Part shown: positions 45,515-54,884 of the stretch, in pieces
How the letters are laid out: each line of letters opens with the position of its first letter
Numbering within the stretch: the stretch's first letter is position 1
Assembly (NCBI GenBank): GCA_015060165.1
Contig: SUZC01000003.1
Span: forward strand, 1-64,000
Source of the DNA: Rikenellaceae bacterium
GTDB lineage: Bacteria; Bacteroidota; Bacteroidia; Bacteroidales; Rikenellaceae
DNA length: 64,000 nucleotides
Reading direction: 5' to 3'
Notes under the pieces: model-generated
What the model was told of the DNA's origin: nothing
What the model saw: the letters and a program-made list of their open reading frames with translations, nothing else
Database searches by the model: none
Program-made: the position numbers and the translations under genes

Positions 45515-47059
45515 ATGGAGAAGAAGAGTTACATAGTAGCCGTCGACGTAGGCTCATCGGAAGTGGTGGTTGCCGTAGGTTCGTATGCCGAAGGTGGTGT
45601 CATCAACATCGAGTGTGTGGTGGCCGAACCAACCGAGGGTGTGACCGCAGGATTGGTCGACAATAATCAGATCGTGGCGTCGGCACTTATTCGTGCCCGT
45701 CAGGCTGCCGAGCAGCAGGTGGGTGTGGCTATCACCGATGCTTATGTGAGCATCTCAGGTAAGTTTGTGCGTTGCGCACGCTATACCGATCACGTCTTTG
45801 TCGAGGATGTCGAGAACTGCATCTCACAGCGCGATATCAACGCTTTGCGTGAGCGTATGGAGAATGTCAAGGCTGCCGATGGCGAGATAATTATGGATTT
45901 TTTCCCCATCAACTACAAGAGCGATATGGGTGTCGAGATGAAGAACCCCGAAGGCTCTTATAGCAAGCAACTCTCGTCGACCTACAACTTCATCCTCTGC
46001 GAGCGTTCGGCCAAGGATCGTTTCCGCCGAGTATTCCTCGATGCGGGTATCAAGATTCGTGGTATGTATGCCAGCGCTGCTGTGGTGGCCGAGTCGGTCG
46101 TTAATAGCGACGAGAAACAGGAGGGAGTAGCTGTGGTCGATATCGGTAGTGGTGTTACCGATGTTGCAATCTACTATGGCGGCGTGCTCAACTACATCGC
46201 GTCGATTCCTATCGGTGGTGCTGCTGTGAATAACGATATTCGCCACTTCAACGGATATATCCCTGCCAAGACTGTCGAGAATTTGAAGAAACGTTACGGT
46301 TCGGCCGTAGTGAGCCTCACTCCCGACGAACTTATTCAGGTGCGTAAGGGAAGCCGTGCAATCAAGCCTATTCCGCGATTGAATCTGGCTGCCGTTATCG
46401 AGGCACGTATGACCGATATCGCCGAGTATGTGTGGAACGAGATTCGCGAAGCAGGATTTGCTAAGAAACTCTCGGCCGGTATAGTACTTACGGGTGGAGT
46501 GGCCGATTTGAAGAATGTGGCCGACCTGTTCAACCGTGTGACCGGTCAGGAGACTCGCGTGGCGTGTGCTGAGATTGGCGTTTCGACTGAGTCGCTCGAG
46601 AAGGTTTCATCGCCCAACTTTACGTTGGCTGTTTCTATGTTGTTGCGTGGTGCTAAGGTGGGTGCTTGTCCAGTGGGTGTTATTCACTCATCTGCGCAGC
46701 CCGTTGAGCGTGAGCCTATGGTTCACCCTCATAACGGTATTGCCGCCTCTGCCGCCCAGTCAGCTTCGGCAGCAGGTGCAGGTATTGGTGCTGCTCAGGC
46801 AGCTCCGGCACAGCCTACCCAGCCTCGTACTGTGAACGAGAGCTTCGGTGCTCCGGCAGCTGGTGAGACCCCGGCTCACTCTACTGCGCAGACCCTCACA
46901 ACGCCCAATATCGCAACTCCTGAGCCCAATGATTATGAGGACGACGATGATTTCGACGACGATGTAAAGAGAAGCGGCGGATTGTTTGGTAAAATCACAA
47001 ACTGGTTCAACGATGCCTTCCGCAATCCCGACGTGGGCGATGATGACGATAATTATTAA
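45515..47059 (+). CDS. ftsA: Cell division protein FtsA
   Basis: 514 aa actin-like protein that tethers FtsZ to the membrane. ATPase blocks VAVDVGSSEVVVAVG (phosphate 1), VVDIGSGVTDVAIY (phosphate 2) and GIVLTGGVADL (adenosine), with the 1C/SHS2 domain in the first third. After about residue 395 comes an Ala/Pro/Gln-rich linker of roughly 80 residues, then an amphipathic membrane helix LFGKITNWFNDAF near the end, then an acidic tail. The linker is longer than in E. coli. 36 bp before ftsZ. Confidence 0.96.
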   Translation: MEKKSYIVAVDVGSSEVVVAVGSYAEGGVINIECVVAEPTEGVTAGLVDNNQIVASALIRARQAAEQQVGVAITDAYVSISGKFVRCARYTDHVFVEDVENCISQRDINALRERMENVKAADGEIIMDFFPINYKSDMGVEMKNPEGSYSKQLSSTYNFILCERSAKDRFRRVFLDAGIKIRGMYASAAVVAESVVNSDEKQEGVAVVDIGSGVTDVAIYYGGVLNYIASIPIGGAAVNNDIRHFNGYIPAKTVENLKKRYGSAVVSLTPDELIQVRKGSRAIKPIPRLNLAAVIEARMTDIAEYVWNEIREAGFAKKLSAGIVLTGGVADLKNVADLFNRVTGQETRVACAEIGVSTESLEKVSSPNFTLAVSMLLRGAKVGACPVGVIHSSAQPVEREPMVHPHNGIAASAAQSASAAGAGIGAAQAAPAQPTQPRTVNESFGAPAAGETPAHSTAQTLTTPNIATPEPNDYEDDDDFDDDVKRSGGLFGKITNWFNDAFRNPDVGDDDDNY

Positions 47060-47095
47060 TAGAGCTTCTTAGAAACGATTTGAATATTTTTCGAG

Positions 47096-48418
47096 ATGGA
47101 AGATTTGATGAACGAACTCTCGATGCCCAAGCAGGCATCTTCAATCATAAGTGTAATCGGTGTTGGTGGTGCCGGTGGTAATGCCGTAAACCATATGTGG
47201 AACACCGGTATCAAGGGTGTGAACTTCTTGGTCTGCAACACCGATCAGAAGGCGATGGATAATTCGCCCGTGAAGGATAAAATCCGTCTGGGTAAAGATG
47301 GTCTGGGTGCAGGTAACGATCCTGAGCGTGGCCGTGAGGCAGCTATGGAGTCGCTCGAGCAGATTAAGCAGTATATCGAGGCATCGGGCACCCGAATGAT
47401 TTTCGTCACCGCAGGAATGGGTGGTGGTACAGGTACAGGAGCCTCACCTGTGATTGCCAAATTGGCGCACGAGATGGGATTGCTTACTGTGGCTATCGTT
47501 ACTTCTCCACTTGTTATCGAGGGTCCGGCTCGTTGCGAGCAGGCAGCACGCGGAATCGAGGAGATCAAGAAGTATGCCGACTCGTTGCTTGTAATCAACA
47601 ACGACAGCATCCGCGAGATGTACGGTAAGCTCTCACTCCCGCAGGCATTCCGTAAGGCCGACGATATCTTGGCAATGGCTACAAAGGGTATCGCCGAGCT
47701 TATCACCGTCGAGAGTGCTTATGTGCGTGTCGACTTTGCCGATTTGGAGCGTGTGATGAAGGGTAGTGGTCGTGCCCATATGGGTGTGGCTTCGGCCGAG
47801 GGCGAGGGCCGTGCTTTGGAGGCTGCCCGTCGTTCTCTCTGCTCACCACTTTTGGACAGTAACCTGATTGCTGGTGCTAAAAATGTGCTTATCAATATCT
47901 CGGCTGCCGATATCGATAGCGTAAGCTACGATGAGACGATGGAGATTTTGAATTATATCCAGAGCTATGCAAGTTATAAGGATGAGGATGGTATTGAGCA
48001 TCGTGCCAACCTTATCTGGGGAGCAAGTTCGAAGCCTATGGGCGAGAATGTAATCGAGGTAGTTGTTGTGGCGACAGGATTCAGTGCCGATGAGTTTATC
48101 CCTCGCGCTATGCCTCCTAAGATTGAGATAGCGCTTCCTGAGGAGCCGGAGACCGAGGAGGAGATTATCTCTACGTTGGAGCCTGCCAAGAAGCCACTCG
48201 ATGCAGCACCTCGCGCACCTCACGCTTCGATGCCTGCAATTTTGGATCGTCGTCCTTCGAAGTATGCCAATTTGGAGGCCGAGTTGCGCATCCCATCGTA
48301 CCGCCGCCGTAATGTGGAGCTTGTTGTGGAGAACGACGGCACTGCACGTCGCAAGGAGGTATTCCGCGATGAGCAGGAGCAGGAGCCCACAATCAATACA
48401 GGCGAATTGTTCAAGTAG
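47096..48418 (+). CDS. ftsZ: Cell division protein FtsZ
   Basis: 440 aa tubulin-like GTPase. N-terminal GVGGAGGNAVNHM, tubulin signature GMGGGTGTGASP, T7-loop region. A disordered linker (about residues 335-395) leads to the C-terminal peptide LRIPSYRRR, the FtsA/ZipA-type contact site, here followed by about 35 extra residues. An inverted repeat GGTTGC (48452) / GCAACC (48472) follows with a weak T run. Confidence 0.97.
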   Translation: MEDLMNELSMPKQASSIISVIGVGGAGGNAVNHMWNTGIKGVNFLVCNTDQKAMDNSPVKDKIRLGKDGLGAGNDPERGREAAMESLEQIKQYIEASGTRMIFVTAGMGGGTGTGASPVIAKLAHEMGLLTVAIVTSPLVIEGPARCEQAARGIEEIKKYADSLLVINNDSIREMYGKLSLPQAFRKADDILAMATKGIAELITVESAYVRVDFADLERVMKGSGRAHMGVASAEGEGRALEAARRSLCSPLLDSNLIAGAKNVLINISAADIDSVSYDETMEILNYIQSYASYKDEDGIEHRANLIWGASSKPMGENVIEVVVVATGFSADEFIPRAMPPKIEIALPEEPETEEEIISTLEPAKKPLDAAPRAPHASMPAILDRRPSKYANLEAELRIPSYRRRNVELVVENDGTARRKEVFRDEQEQEPTINTGELFK

Positions 48419-48506
48419 CTTGCAGCTCGAAAGGGCGCATTAAGTGATAAGGGTTGCCCAACATCAGTTGAGCAACCTTGTTATGTAAAATATAAACAAC
48501 GAAAAT

Positions 48507-49814
48507 TTGGAAGAGTTGGCAATTACATATTTGGGTTTTGCCCCCGAGGTCGGTATTATGCTGGTGGTGATGATTCTGCTGCTTATGATATCGGCGTTGG
48601 TGTCGGGTTCTGAGGTGGCATTCTTCTCGCTATCGCCCAGCGAATTGCAGCGGATGCGCGAGAAACCCGATGCGCGGGATAGTCAGATTCTTGCACTATT
48701 GGCCGATGTCGATAAACTGTTGGCTACGATATTGGTTACCAACAATTTGGTAAACATCTGTGTCGTTATCATCTCGTCAAACATCATGGATAGGCTCTTT
48801 GTGTTCAATCGCTTTGAGTTCCTGTTCAAGACGGTGCTTGTGACCTTCTTGTTGCTGCTCTTTGGTGAGATTCTGCCCAAGGTACTTTCACAGGGCAATC
48901 CGCGCGGATTTGCCCGTATGGTGGTCTATCCGGTGAAGTTCTTTGGTTGGATTACTTCGCCGTTGTCGTATGTGTTGGTGCGTACGTGTGGCCGAATAAG
49001 CCGTTTTGCAACGCGTAATGCCGAGATTTCAATGGAGGAGTTGGCCGATGCGGTCGATTTGGCTAAGGGCTCGGCGCAGTCGCAGCAGGAGCATCAGATG
49101 CTGGAGGGAATTGTCAATTTCGTAAATACCGAGGTCGAGGAGATTATGCGTCCGCGAATCGATATCGTGGCTTTGGAGATTACGGATACTTTCGAGCAGG
49201 TGAAGCGCACTATTATAGAGTCGGGTTATTCGCGAATTCCTATCTACGATGAGGATCTGGATAATATCAAGGGCGCACTCTACGTGAAGGATCTTTTGCC
49301 GCATATCAATTCGGGCGATGAGTTTGGTTGGCAACAACTTATCCGCAAGATTTACTTCGTTCCCAAGCATAAGAAGATTGACGATTTGTTGCGCGATTTC
49401 CAGGAGAACAAGATTCACGTCGCTATTGTGGTCGACGAGTATGGAGCAACGCAGGGATTGGTGTCGCTGGAGGATATCCTGGAGGAGGTCGTGGGCGAGA
49501 TTTCCGATGAGAGCGATGTGGAGGAGTCGTTCTACGAGCGTCTGAACGCCAACACCTACATCTTCGATGGTAAGACCCACATTGTCGATTTCGAGCGTGT
49601 GGTCGATTTGGGAGAGGATATCTTTGCCGATGTGCAGGGCCGTGCCGAGACGCTGGCAGGATTGATGTTGGAGCTACGCCGTGACCTCTTGAAGAAGGGC
49701 GATATGGTCGAGGCTCACAATATACGTTTTACGGTAAGCAAGATGGATGGCCGTCGTGTCGACAAAATCAAGGTCGTTGTGGGCCATTCTGCAGGTTCAA
49801 ATCAGGAGGAGTAA
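48507..49814 (+). CDS. gldE: GldE-like CNNM/CBS-domain membrane protein
   Basis: 435 aa from TTG 48507; no ATG is available before residue 18, and an in-frame stop at 48486 limits the start. DUF21/CNNM membrane domain (ISALVSGSEVAFFSLSPSEL), a CBS pair (about residues 210-330, RIPIYDEDLDNIKGALYVKDLL), and a C-terminal CorC/HlyC domain. GldE is associated with gliding/type IX secretion in Bacteroidota, but homologues are frequent in non-gliders, where an ion-transport role is likely. Overlaps the next gene by one base (TAATG). Confidence 0.85.
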   Translation: MEELAITYLGFAPEVGIMLVVMILLLMISALVSGSEVAFFSLSPSELQRMREKPDARDSQILALLADVDKLLATILVTNNLVNICVVIISSNIMDRLFVFNRFEFLFKTVLVTFLLLLFGEILPKVLSQGNPRGFARMVVYPVKFFGWITSPLSYVLVRTCGRISRFATRNAEISMEELADAVDLAKGSAQSQQEHQMLEGIVNFVNTEVEEIMRPRIDIVALEITDTFEQVKRTIIESGYSRIPIYDEDLDNIKGALYVKDLLPHINSGDEFGWQQLIRKIYFVPKHKKIDDLLRDFQENKIHVAIVVDEYGATQGLVSLEDILEEVVGEISDESDVEESFYERLNANTYIFDGKTHIVDFERVVDLGEDIFADVQGRAETLAGLMLELRRDLLKKGDMVEAHNIRFTVSKMDGRRVDKIKVVVGHSAGSNQEE

Positions 49815-50413
49815 TGGACAACTCACTATCGCTAAGCCTGCCCGAGGGGTTACTCGTTGTTGAGCCTATCGGGTCGCTGGCAAGCCTGGAAGAGGAGGCT
49901 ACGTTTGCCGATCGAGCGTCGCTTGAGGGCATAACATCGTCTGCGCGCCGAGCTGAACGATTGGCGTGGCGAAGGGTGCTGCGTAGGGTCGAGGGCGAGG
50001 CGTGCGAAGTTTTCTATACGGAGCAGGGGGCACCCTGCCTGAAAAATTCCCATTATCAACATATCTCGGTGTCGCATTGTGCCGACTTGGTGGCTGTGGT
50101 GTTTGCGCAGTCGCCTTGCGGGGTCGATGTGGAGCGTGTGGAGCGTAATTTTGAGCGTGTGGCACGTCGCTATGTCTCGGCTACCGAGCAGGCTCTTGTG
50201 ACCGGAAAATGCGATTTGGCAGCCATCTGGTGCGCCAAGGAGGCTATCTATAAGTTGATGGGCCGCGTGGGGGTCGATTTTGTTAGGGATATAGAGATTC
50301 TATCGATTGACTTCCCGCAGGGCGAGATTGTGGCCCGGGCGAGCGATATAGGCGAGATTAGACTGGGATTGATGCAGCCTGATTCGGAACATATATTGGC
50401 CTATACAAAATAA
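49814..50413 (+). CDS. 4'-phosphopantetheinyl transferase superfamily protein
   Basis: 199 aa, Sfp-like. It transfers the 4'-phosphopantetheine arm of CoA to carrier proteins. Motifs: CGVDVERVE (Mg ligands Asp/Glu) and AAIWCAKEAIYKLMG (the W-x-x-KE-x-x-x-K block). The start codon shares its A with the gldE stop, indicating coupled translation, as known for gldE-pptase pairs in Bacteroidota. Confidence 0.88.
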   Translation: MDNSLSLSLPEGLLVVEPIGSLASLEEEATFADRASLEGITSSARRAERLAWRRVLRRVEGEACEVFYTEQGAPCLKNSHYQHISVSHCADLVAVVFAQSPCGVDVERVERNFERVARRYVSATEQALVTGKCDLAAIWCAKEAIYKLMGRVGVDFVRDIEILSIDFPQGEIVARASDIGEIRLGLMQPDSEHILAYTK

Positions 50414-50434
50414 CGGAGCTGCATATATATACTA

Positions 50435-50486
50435 AAAAATTGCATATTATTGCACGCGGACTCCGTTTTGCATATATGCAATTTTT
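50435..50486 (+). terminator. Terminator after the gldE operon
   Basis: AAAAATTGCATAT (50435-50447) / ATATGCAATTTTT (50474-50486). Stem ends in T5; nested CGGA/TCCG pairs lie in the loop region. Confidence 0.7.
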
Positions 50487-50660
50487 ATATGCTGCGGGCT
50501 AATTTTTCCCAACAGAAAGTGTAGCTTTTTTGTGGGGTGGTGCGACTATATTTTAGCAGGGTTTCCTTCATAGCACTATGTGTTAATGAAGACGGCAGTC
50601 GAAGAGTGATAGCATATAAGTGAAGAGAGACAATAACAGAGAATAAAATATATCAGTTGT

Positions 50661-51584
50661 ATGGATATTTTACAAATCGAAAACGTCACGAAACGTTATT
50701 CAAAACATACGGCACTCGACAATGTGTCGCTTAGTGTGCCACGAGGCTCAATCTACGGATTACTGGGCCCCAACGGTGCAGGAAAGACCACGCTTATCCG
50801 CGTAATCAATCGTATCACATTGCCCGACCAGGGTCGTGTGATATTCGATGGCAAGCCCATCACTGATGAGGATATCTACCACATCGGCTACCTGCCCGAG
50901 GAGCGTGGATTGTATAAGAAAATGAAGGTCGGCGAGCAGGCTTTGTTCTTTGCTCGCTTGAAGGGATTGTCACGCCGTGAGGCTCTTACTCGCCTGAAAG
51001 AGTGGTTTGTACGTCTCGGTATCGAGAGCTGGTGGGATAAGAAGGTTGAGGATCTGTCGAAGGGTATGGCCCAGAAGGTACAGTTCGTCACTACGGTGCT
51101 GCACAACCCTAAGTTGCTCATTTTCGATGAGCCATTTTCGGGTTTCGACCCCATCAATGCCAACATTCTCAAGCAGGAGATTCTGCGTCTGCGCGATGAG
51201 GGGGCAACGGTGATCTTCTCGACCCACAATATGGCCAGCGTTGAGGAGATTTGCGACCACATCACTCTCATCAACAAGTCGCACAACATTCTCTCTGGTT
51301 CGGTCGATGAGCTTCGTCACCGTTTTGGCGAGAATGTGTTTGAGGTTACCTATGGTGGTCAGAGTGCCGATTTCGAGGCTGCGATGGCTCCGTTGGCCGA
51401 CCTGATGGGTACGGTTGAGGTGGCCGATACTCCCTACCACACTTCGCGTATTCGCTTGAAGGACGATGCCACTGTACGCCAGAGCATTGCTATGGCCAAC
51501 GATAGCGTCGAGCTGCGTTCGTTCCGCGAGGTGATGCCGAGTATGAACGACATATTTATTCGTGCCGTCGAAGGAACTTTGTAA
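50661..51584 (+). CDS. ABC transporter ATP-binding protein (ABC-2/NatA type)
   Basis: 307 aa. Walker A GPNGAGKTTLI, signature LSKGMAQKVQ, Walker B LLIFDEPFSGFDP and H-loop STHNMASVE. Pairs with the permease 22 bp downstream to form an ABC-2 exporter; NatAB-like Na+ or drug/lipid export is possible, substrate unknown. Confidence 0.93.
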   Translation: MDILQIENVTKRYSKHTALDNVSLSVPRGSIYGLLGPNGAGKTTLIRVINRITLPDQGRVIFDGKPITDEDIYHIGYLPEERGLYKKMKVGEQALFFARLKGLSRREALTRLKEWFVRLGIESWWDKKVEDLSKGMAQKVQFVTTVLHNPKLLIFDEPFSGFDPINANILKQEILRLRDEGATVIFSTHNMASVEEICDHITLINKSHNILSGSVDELRHRFGENVFEVTYGGQSADFEAAMAPLADLMGTVEVADTPYHTSRIRLKDDATVRQSIAMANDSVELRSFREVMPSMNDIFIRAVEGTL

Positions 51585-51606
51585 TTAACCGTTAAACTCA
51601 ATAGCG

Positions 51607-52920
51607 ATGAATAAGATTGGAATCATTATAGCTCGTGAGTTCAACGAGCGAGTTCGTAAAAAGTCGTTTATCATTACGACTATACTTATGCCGGTGTTGA
51701 TGATCGGTATGATGGCAGCACCCACGCTGATGATGCTCTTTGCCAAGGGCGAAACCAAGGAGTTGCTGGTTATCGACCAGAGTTCGCTCATAGCACCCAA
51801 CCTCGAAGGCGATGGAGAGCTTGTCTTTATCCCCTCGACCGAGAGTTTGGAGCAGGCCCGTGCCAACCAGGATGTCTTTGGAGTGTTGTGGATAGGCGAG
51901 GATATTGTCGATAACCCATCGAATGTGAAACTCTACACCAACTCCTCATCGTCGATGTCGCTCGAGGAGAATATCTCGTCGCAGATGGAGCGAATCATCG
52001 AGCACGAGCGTCTGCAACGCTACGATATCGAGAATCTGGAGCAGATAATGAAGGATGTGAAGGTCAACGTTACCCTCACTAACTTCCGTAACGACCTGGC
52101 CGAGGAGGGCAAGGACGAGGAGGCTACTTCGTCGGTGATTGCTTACCTGCTGGGATTGGTGTTGGGTATGATGCTCTATATGTTCCTGATTATTTACGGC
52201 TCGATGGTGATGACCTCGGTTATCGAGGAGAAGGGTAGCCGCGTGCTGGATGTGCTGGTGTCGAGTGTGAGCCCATTCCAGTTGATGATGGGTAAGATTT
52301 TGGGTGTGGCTGCTGTGGCTGTGACTCAGATTGCTATCTGGGGCGTGCTGGTGTGTGGCTTGGGTTCGGCTTTGCTGCCGGCGTTGATGCCGCAGGATGT
52401 GATGCAGAGCGTCGAGGCGGTGCAGGCAGGCGCTATGACCTCGGCACAGGCAGGCATCGATGCCGATATGCTCTCGGCAATCTCGTTTGCTACCGATACA
52501 GGTCGCCTGGTGATGATGTTCGTGTGGTTGCTCCTCTTCCTGGTGGGTGGTTTCTTGTTCTACTCGGCAATGTTTGCTGCCGTAGGCTCGGCTGTCGACT
52601 CTATTCAGGATGCCAACCAGTTGCAGACCCCTATTACTGTGCCTATCATCTTGGCGCTCATCCTGGCTATGTCGGTCTTCAACGACCCCAACTCGCCACT
52701 CGCATTCTGGGGCTCGATTATACCGCTCACATCGCCTGTTGTGATGATGGCCCGCATTCCGTTTGATATTCCTACATGGCAGATTCTGCTCTCGCTGGTG
52801 TTGCTCTATCTGTCGGTTGCCGGTATGGCGTGGGTGGCAGGCAAGATATACCGAGTGGGAATATTTATGCACGGCAAGAAACCTTCGTTCAAGGAGTTGC
52901 TTTCGTGGGTTAAGCAGTAA
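51607..52920 (+). CDS. ABC-2 type transporter permease (NatB-like)
   Basis: 437 aa. One N-terminal membrane helix (SFIITTILMPVLMIGMMAA), a large extracytoplasmic domain (about residues 55-165), then five or six further helices starting at VIAYLLGLVLGMMLYMFLII with the family motif SVIEEKGSRVLDVLVSSVSPFQ. Forms the channel for the ATPase encoded just before it. Confidence 0.92.
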   Translation: MNKIGIIIAREFNERVRKKSFIITTILMPVLMIGMMAAPTLMMLFAKGETKELLVIDQSSLIAPNLEGDGELVFIPSTESLEQARANQDVFGVLWIGEDIVDNPSNVKLYTNSSSSMSLEENISSQMERIIEHERLQRYDIENLEQIMKDVKVNVTLTNFRNDLAEEGKDEEATSSVIAYLLGLVLGMMLYMFLIIYGSMVMTSVIEEKGSRVLDVLVSSVSPFQLMMGKILGVAAVAVTQIAIWGVLVCGLGSALLPALMPQDVMQSVEAVQAGAMTSAQAGIDADMLSAISFATDTGRLVMMFVWLLLFLVGGFLFYSAMFAAVGSAVDSIQDANQLQTPITVPIILALILAMSVFNDPNSPLAFWGSIIPLTSPVVMMARIPFDIPTWQILLSLVLLYLSVAGMAWVAGKIYRVGIFMHGKKPSFKELLSWVKQ

Positions 52921-52949
52921 TTGGAATTCAAAATTCAAAATTGGTTAAT

Positions 52950-53165
52950 CCTCTGTCTGATGTCGAATCAGGCAGAGGATTTTTGTATTGAGTCAAAGTA
53001 ATCATAAAACAGTCGTAAGACTGCTGTCTGATGTCGAATCAGGCAGAGGATTTTTGTATTGAGTCAAAGTAATCATAAAACAGTCGTAAGACTGCTGTCT
53101 GATGTCGAATCAGGCAGAGGATTTTTGTATTGAGTCAAAGTAATCATAAAACAGTCGCAAGACTG
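52950..53165. repeat. 71-bp tandem repeat, three copies, each with a terminator hairpin
   Basis: Unit starts TGTCTGATGTCGAATCAGG at 52954, 53025 and 53096 (period 71). Each holds CTGTCTGAT...ATCAGGCAG then T5, so the first copy (52950-52984) ends the ABC operon and two more terminators follow. A single diverged unit is at 59772-59850. Confidence 0.85.
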
Positions 53166-53182
53166 CGTCATTTATTTATATA

Positions 53183-53334
53183 CATGTCATTCCACATTTT
53201 TACATTAACCTACTTTTGGTGATAATATTGCGGTCTATGTAAAAATGCTGGAATCAACCTTTTATTAATGACCTTTCAAAGAACGACCTTTGCTGCACAC
53301 TCTTTCTTTGAAACATTGTTCTCTGTCAGAGTGA
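53183..53334. repeat. MITE-like inverted-repeat element, copy 6
   Basis: Begins CATGTCATTCC and ends near GTCAGAGTGAT; internal stem ATTCCACATTTTTACAT / ATGTAAAAATGCTGGAAT. Directly followed by promoter cassette C. Confidence 0.7.
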
Positions 53335-53492
53335 TTTTTTAAACAATTTTAATAATTGGCTTTTTCGGGGTAAATTCTAAGAAAATCCACCCGAAAACGT
53401 AAAAAAATCGTCAAAATATTTGCCCCCCCCCCTAAATTTTTTATTATCTTTACATCGTGGGAAAGAAGTGTGTAACCTAAAACTAAATTATT
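53335..53492 (+). promoter_or_regulatory. Duplicated promoter cassette with poly-C spacer, copy C
   Basis: Box 53335-53377; -33 TTTG (53419-53422), ten C (53423-53432) within a 22-bp spacer, -7 TATCTTTA (53445-53452). Shorter than copies A and B by two small deletions (before the -33 and after the -7). Confidence 0.7.
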
Positions 53493-54617
53493 ATGAAAAA
53501 ACTACTACTTATGTTGCTCGCTGTTGCAGCATTTGCAGGGTGTAGCAAGGAAGAGAATGTCATCTTATCGGAGGGCGATAAGATAACTCGAAGTATCGAG
53601 CAGATAAATACCCCATTATTGTCAGTATTGCAGAGTTATCGATTCTGGGAGGAGTCAAGGACATTTGCCTACACCGAGCCTGATGGTAAGGGAGAGGAGA
53701 TAGCGGTGTTCGATGCGGCCAAGGTAGCCAGCTCCGAGGGGGTTGATTACAAGCAAGACCCTTGGGGTAATTGGCAACCTTACGAGGTGTTGTCGTACCG
53801 TGATGATCAGTTTGTGAAGTATATCCCAATGACCAAGCGAGTAAGGACATATCACTATTACGATTTCGATATTGTCGATTTTGAGGATGGGATATTTACA
53901 TTTACTCGCAATTCAGAGGAGTACTATCTAAAGGTTTTGGCATACGATAATAATAACTTGTGGATTGAGACCAACTGTTATGATAAGGATAAGAATTATC
54001 AGAAGGAGTTTGGTCGAGCCGATTCGTATCCCTATGTGAGAATTCTTTATACGGGCTTGCCGGAAAAGTCGTATCCGCTTGAGGGATGGGCATCGGAGGA
54101 GGAGATAACTCCTTTCGAGGTTGGGTATCCTGTTGTGTTGCCCGAGAATTTCTTTGATATTGCTGAAGATGCTCCAATTTGGAAGGCGACTAAAAGCTAT
54201 TCTCTTGTGTATGATAGAGATAATGTTATGTTTGGTAAAAATCTCGTCGTACATAAAGCTCTAGGTGAGAAGCCTTGTGTCGAGAACTTTGATCCTAAGA
54301 GGGGTTATTCTTGGTACAAATTTGTGGATGGAACATTCTACAAGATATCATACGAGCTAAAAGCAATTGGTTTTGGTGTGGTTCAACCTTGTTTGACGAT
54401 AAGTAAATGTGATAATCCTTTTAACTTCCTGTTGGGTATAACGGAGAATAATCAGATAATAATTTCAGAGAGAGATTATAAAGTCTTAATAAACGAGCCT
54501 TATTATCAGTCGGGCGATTTCAGAGAGTTAACCTGTTATTATCTTTCTGAGGGTACGGAAGAGGATATTGAGCAAATAAAGCAGTTGCTTGAAGATCCTG
54601 ATATTAAAAAAGAGTAA
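53493..54617 (+). CDS. Lipoprotein of the repeated family (member 4), two-domain version
   Basis: 374 aa, twice the usual family length. Signal and lipobox (Cys17) are identical to member 1. Two copies of the family domain can be read: first with SYRFWEESRTFAYTEPDGKG and KVLAYDNNNLWIETN; second, from about residue 225, with AEDAPIWKATKSYSLVY and LLGITENNQIIISE. The linker is LPEKSYPLEGWASEEE. Domain copy 1 most resembles member 2 (downstream of the C10 protease). Function unknown. Confidence 0.7.
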   Translation: MKKLLLMLLAVAAFAGCSKEENVILSEGDKITRSIEQINTPLLSVLQSYRFWEESRTFAYTEPDGKGEEIAVFDAAKVASSEGVDYKQDPWGNWQPYEVLSYRDDQFVKYIPMTKRVRTYHYYDFDIVDFEDGIFTFTRNSEEYYLKVLAYDNNNLWIETNCYDKDKNYQKEFGRADSYPYVRILYTGLPEKSYPLEGWASEEEITPFEVGYPVVLPENFFDIAEDAPIWKATKSYSLVYDRDNVMFGKNLVVHKALGEKPCVENFDPKRGYSWYKFVDGTFYKISYELKAIGFGVVQPCLTISKCDNPFNFLLGITENNQIIISERDYKVLINEPYYQSGDFRELTCYYLSEGTEEDIEQIKQLLEDPDIKKE

Positions 54618-54637
54618 TGTCTAAAATTTCGTTTCAT

Positions 54638-54672
54638 AGCCGTTGCGCCGTAAGGCGTGGCGGCTTTTTTTT
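54638..54672 (+). terminator. Terminator after lipoprotein member 4
   Basis: AGCCG-TTG-CGCC-GTAA-GGCG-TGG-CGGCT (54638-54665) then T7; a G9 run follows at 54675-54683. Confidence 0.85.
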
Positions 54673-54716
54673 GTGGGGGGGGGAGATAGCCTCGGAGCGG
54701 TCTGAAAGAAGAAAAT

Positions 54717-54747
54717 TTTGATTTTTGCATTTTCTTTGTTATATTTG
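54717..54747 (+). promoter_or_regulatory. mqnA promoter
   Basis: TTTG (54717-54720), 19 bp, TATATTTG (54740-54747): full consensus, about 130 nt leader to the ATG at 54885. Confidence 0.75.
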
Positions 54748-54884
54748 CATTATAGAAAATGTGCCAACAGGTGTGCCTATCTGGCCGAGAAGGGTGTGGA
54801 AGGTGTGGTGGTGATTTTCTAATATGGTGAAATACAAGCTATTAGCTTGTTGAATGTTGAACTAAACTGAATACTGTATGGACG

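Noticed and set aside
52954..53165. CRISPR-like array
   Set aside because: The three units repeat over their whole 71 bp with no variable spacers, so it is a tandem repeat with terminator hairpins.
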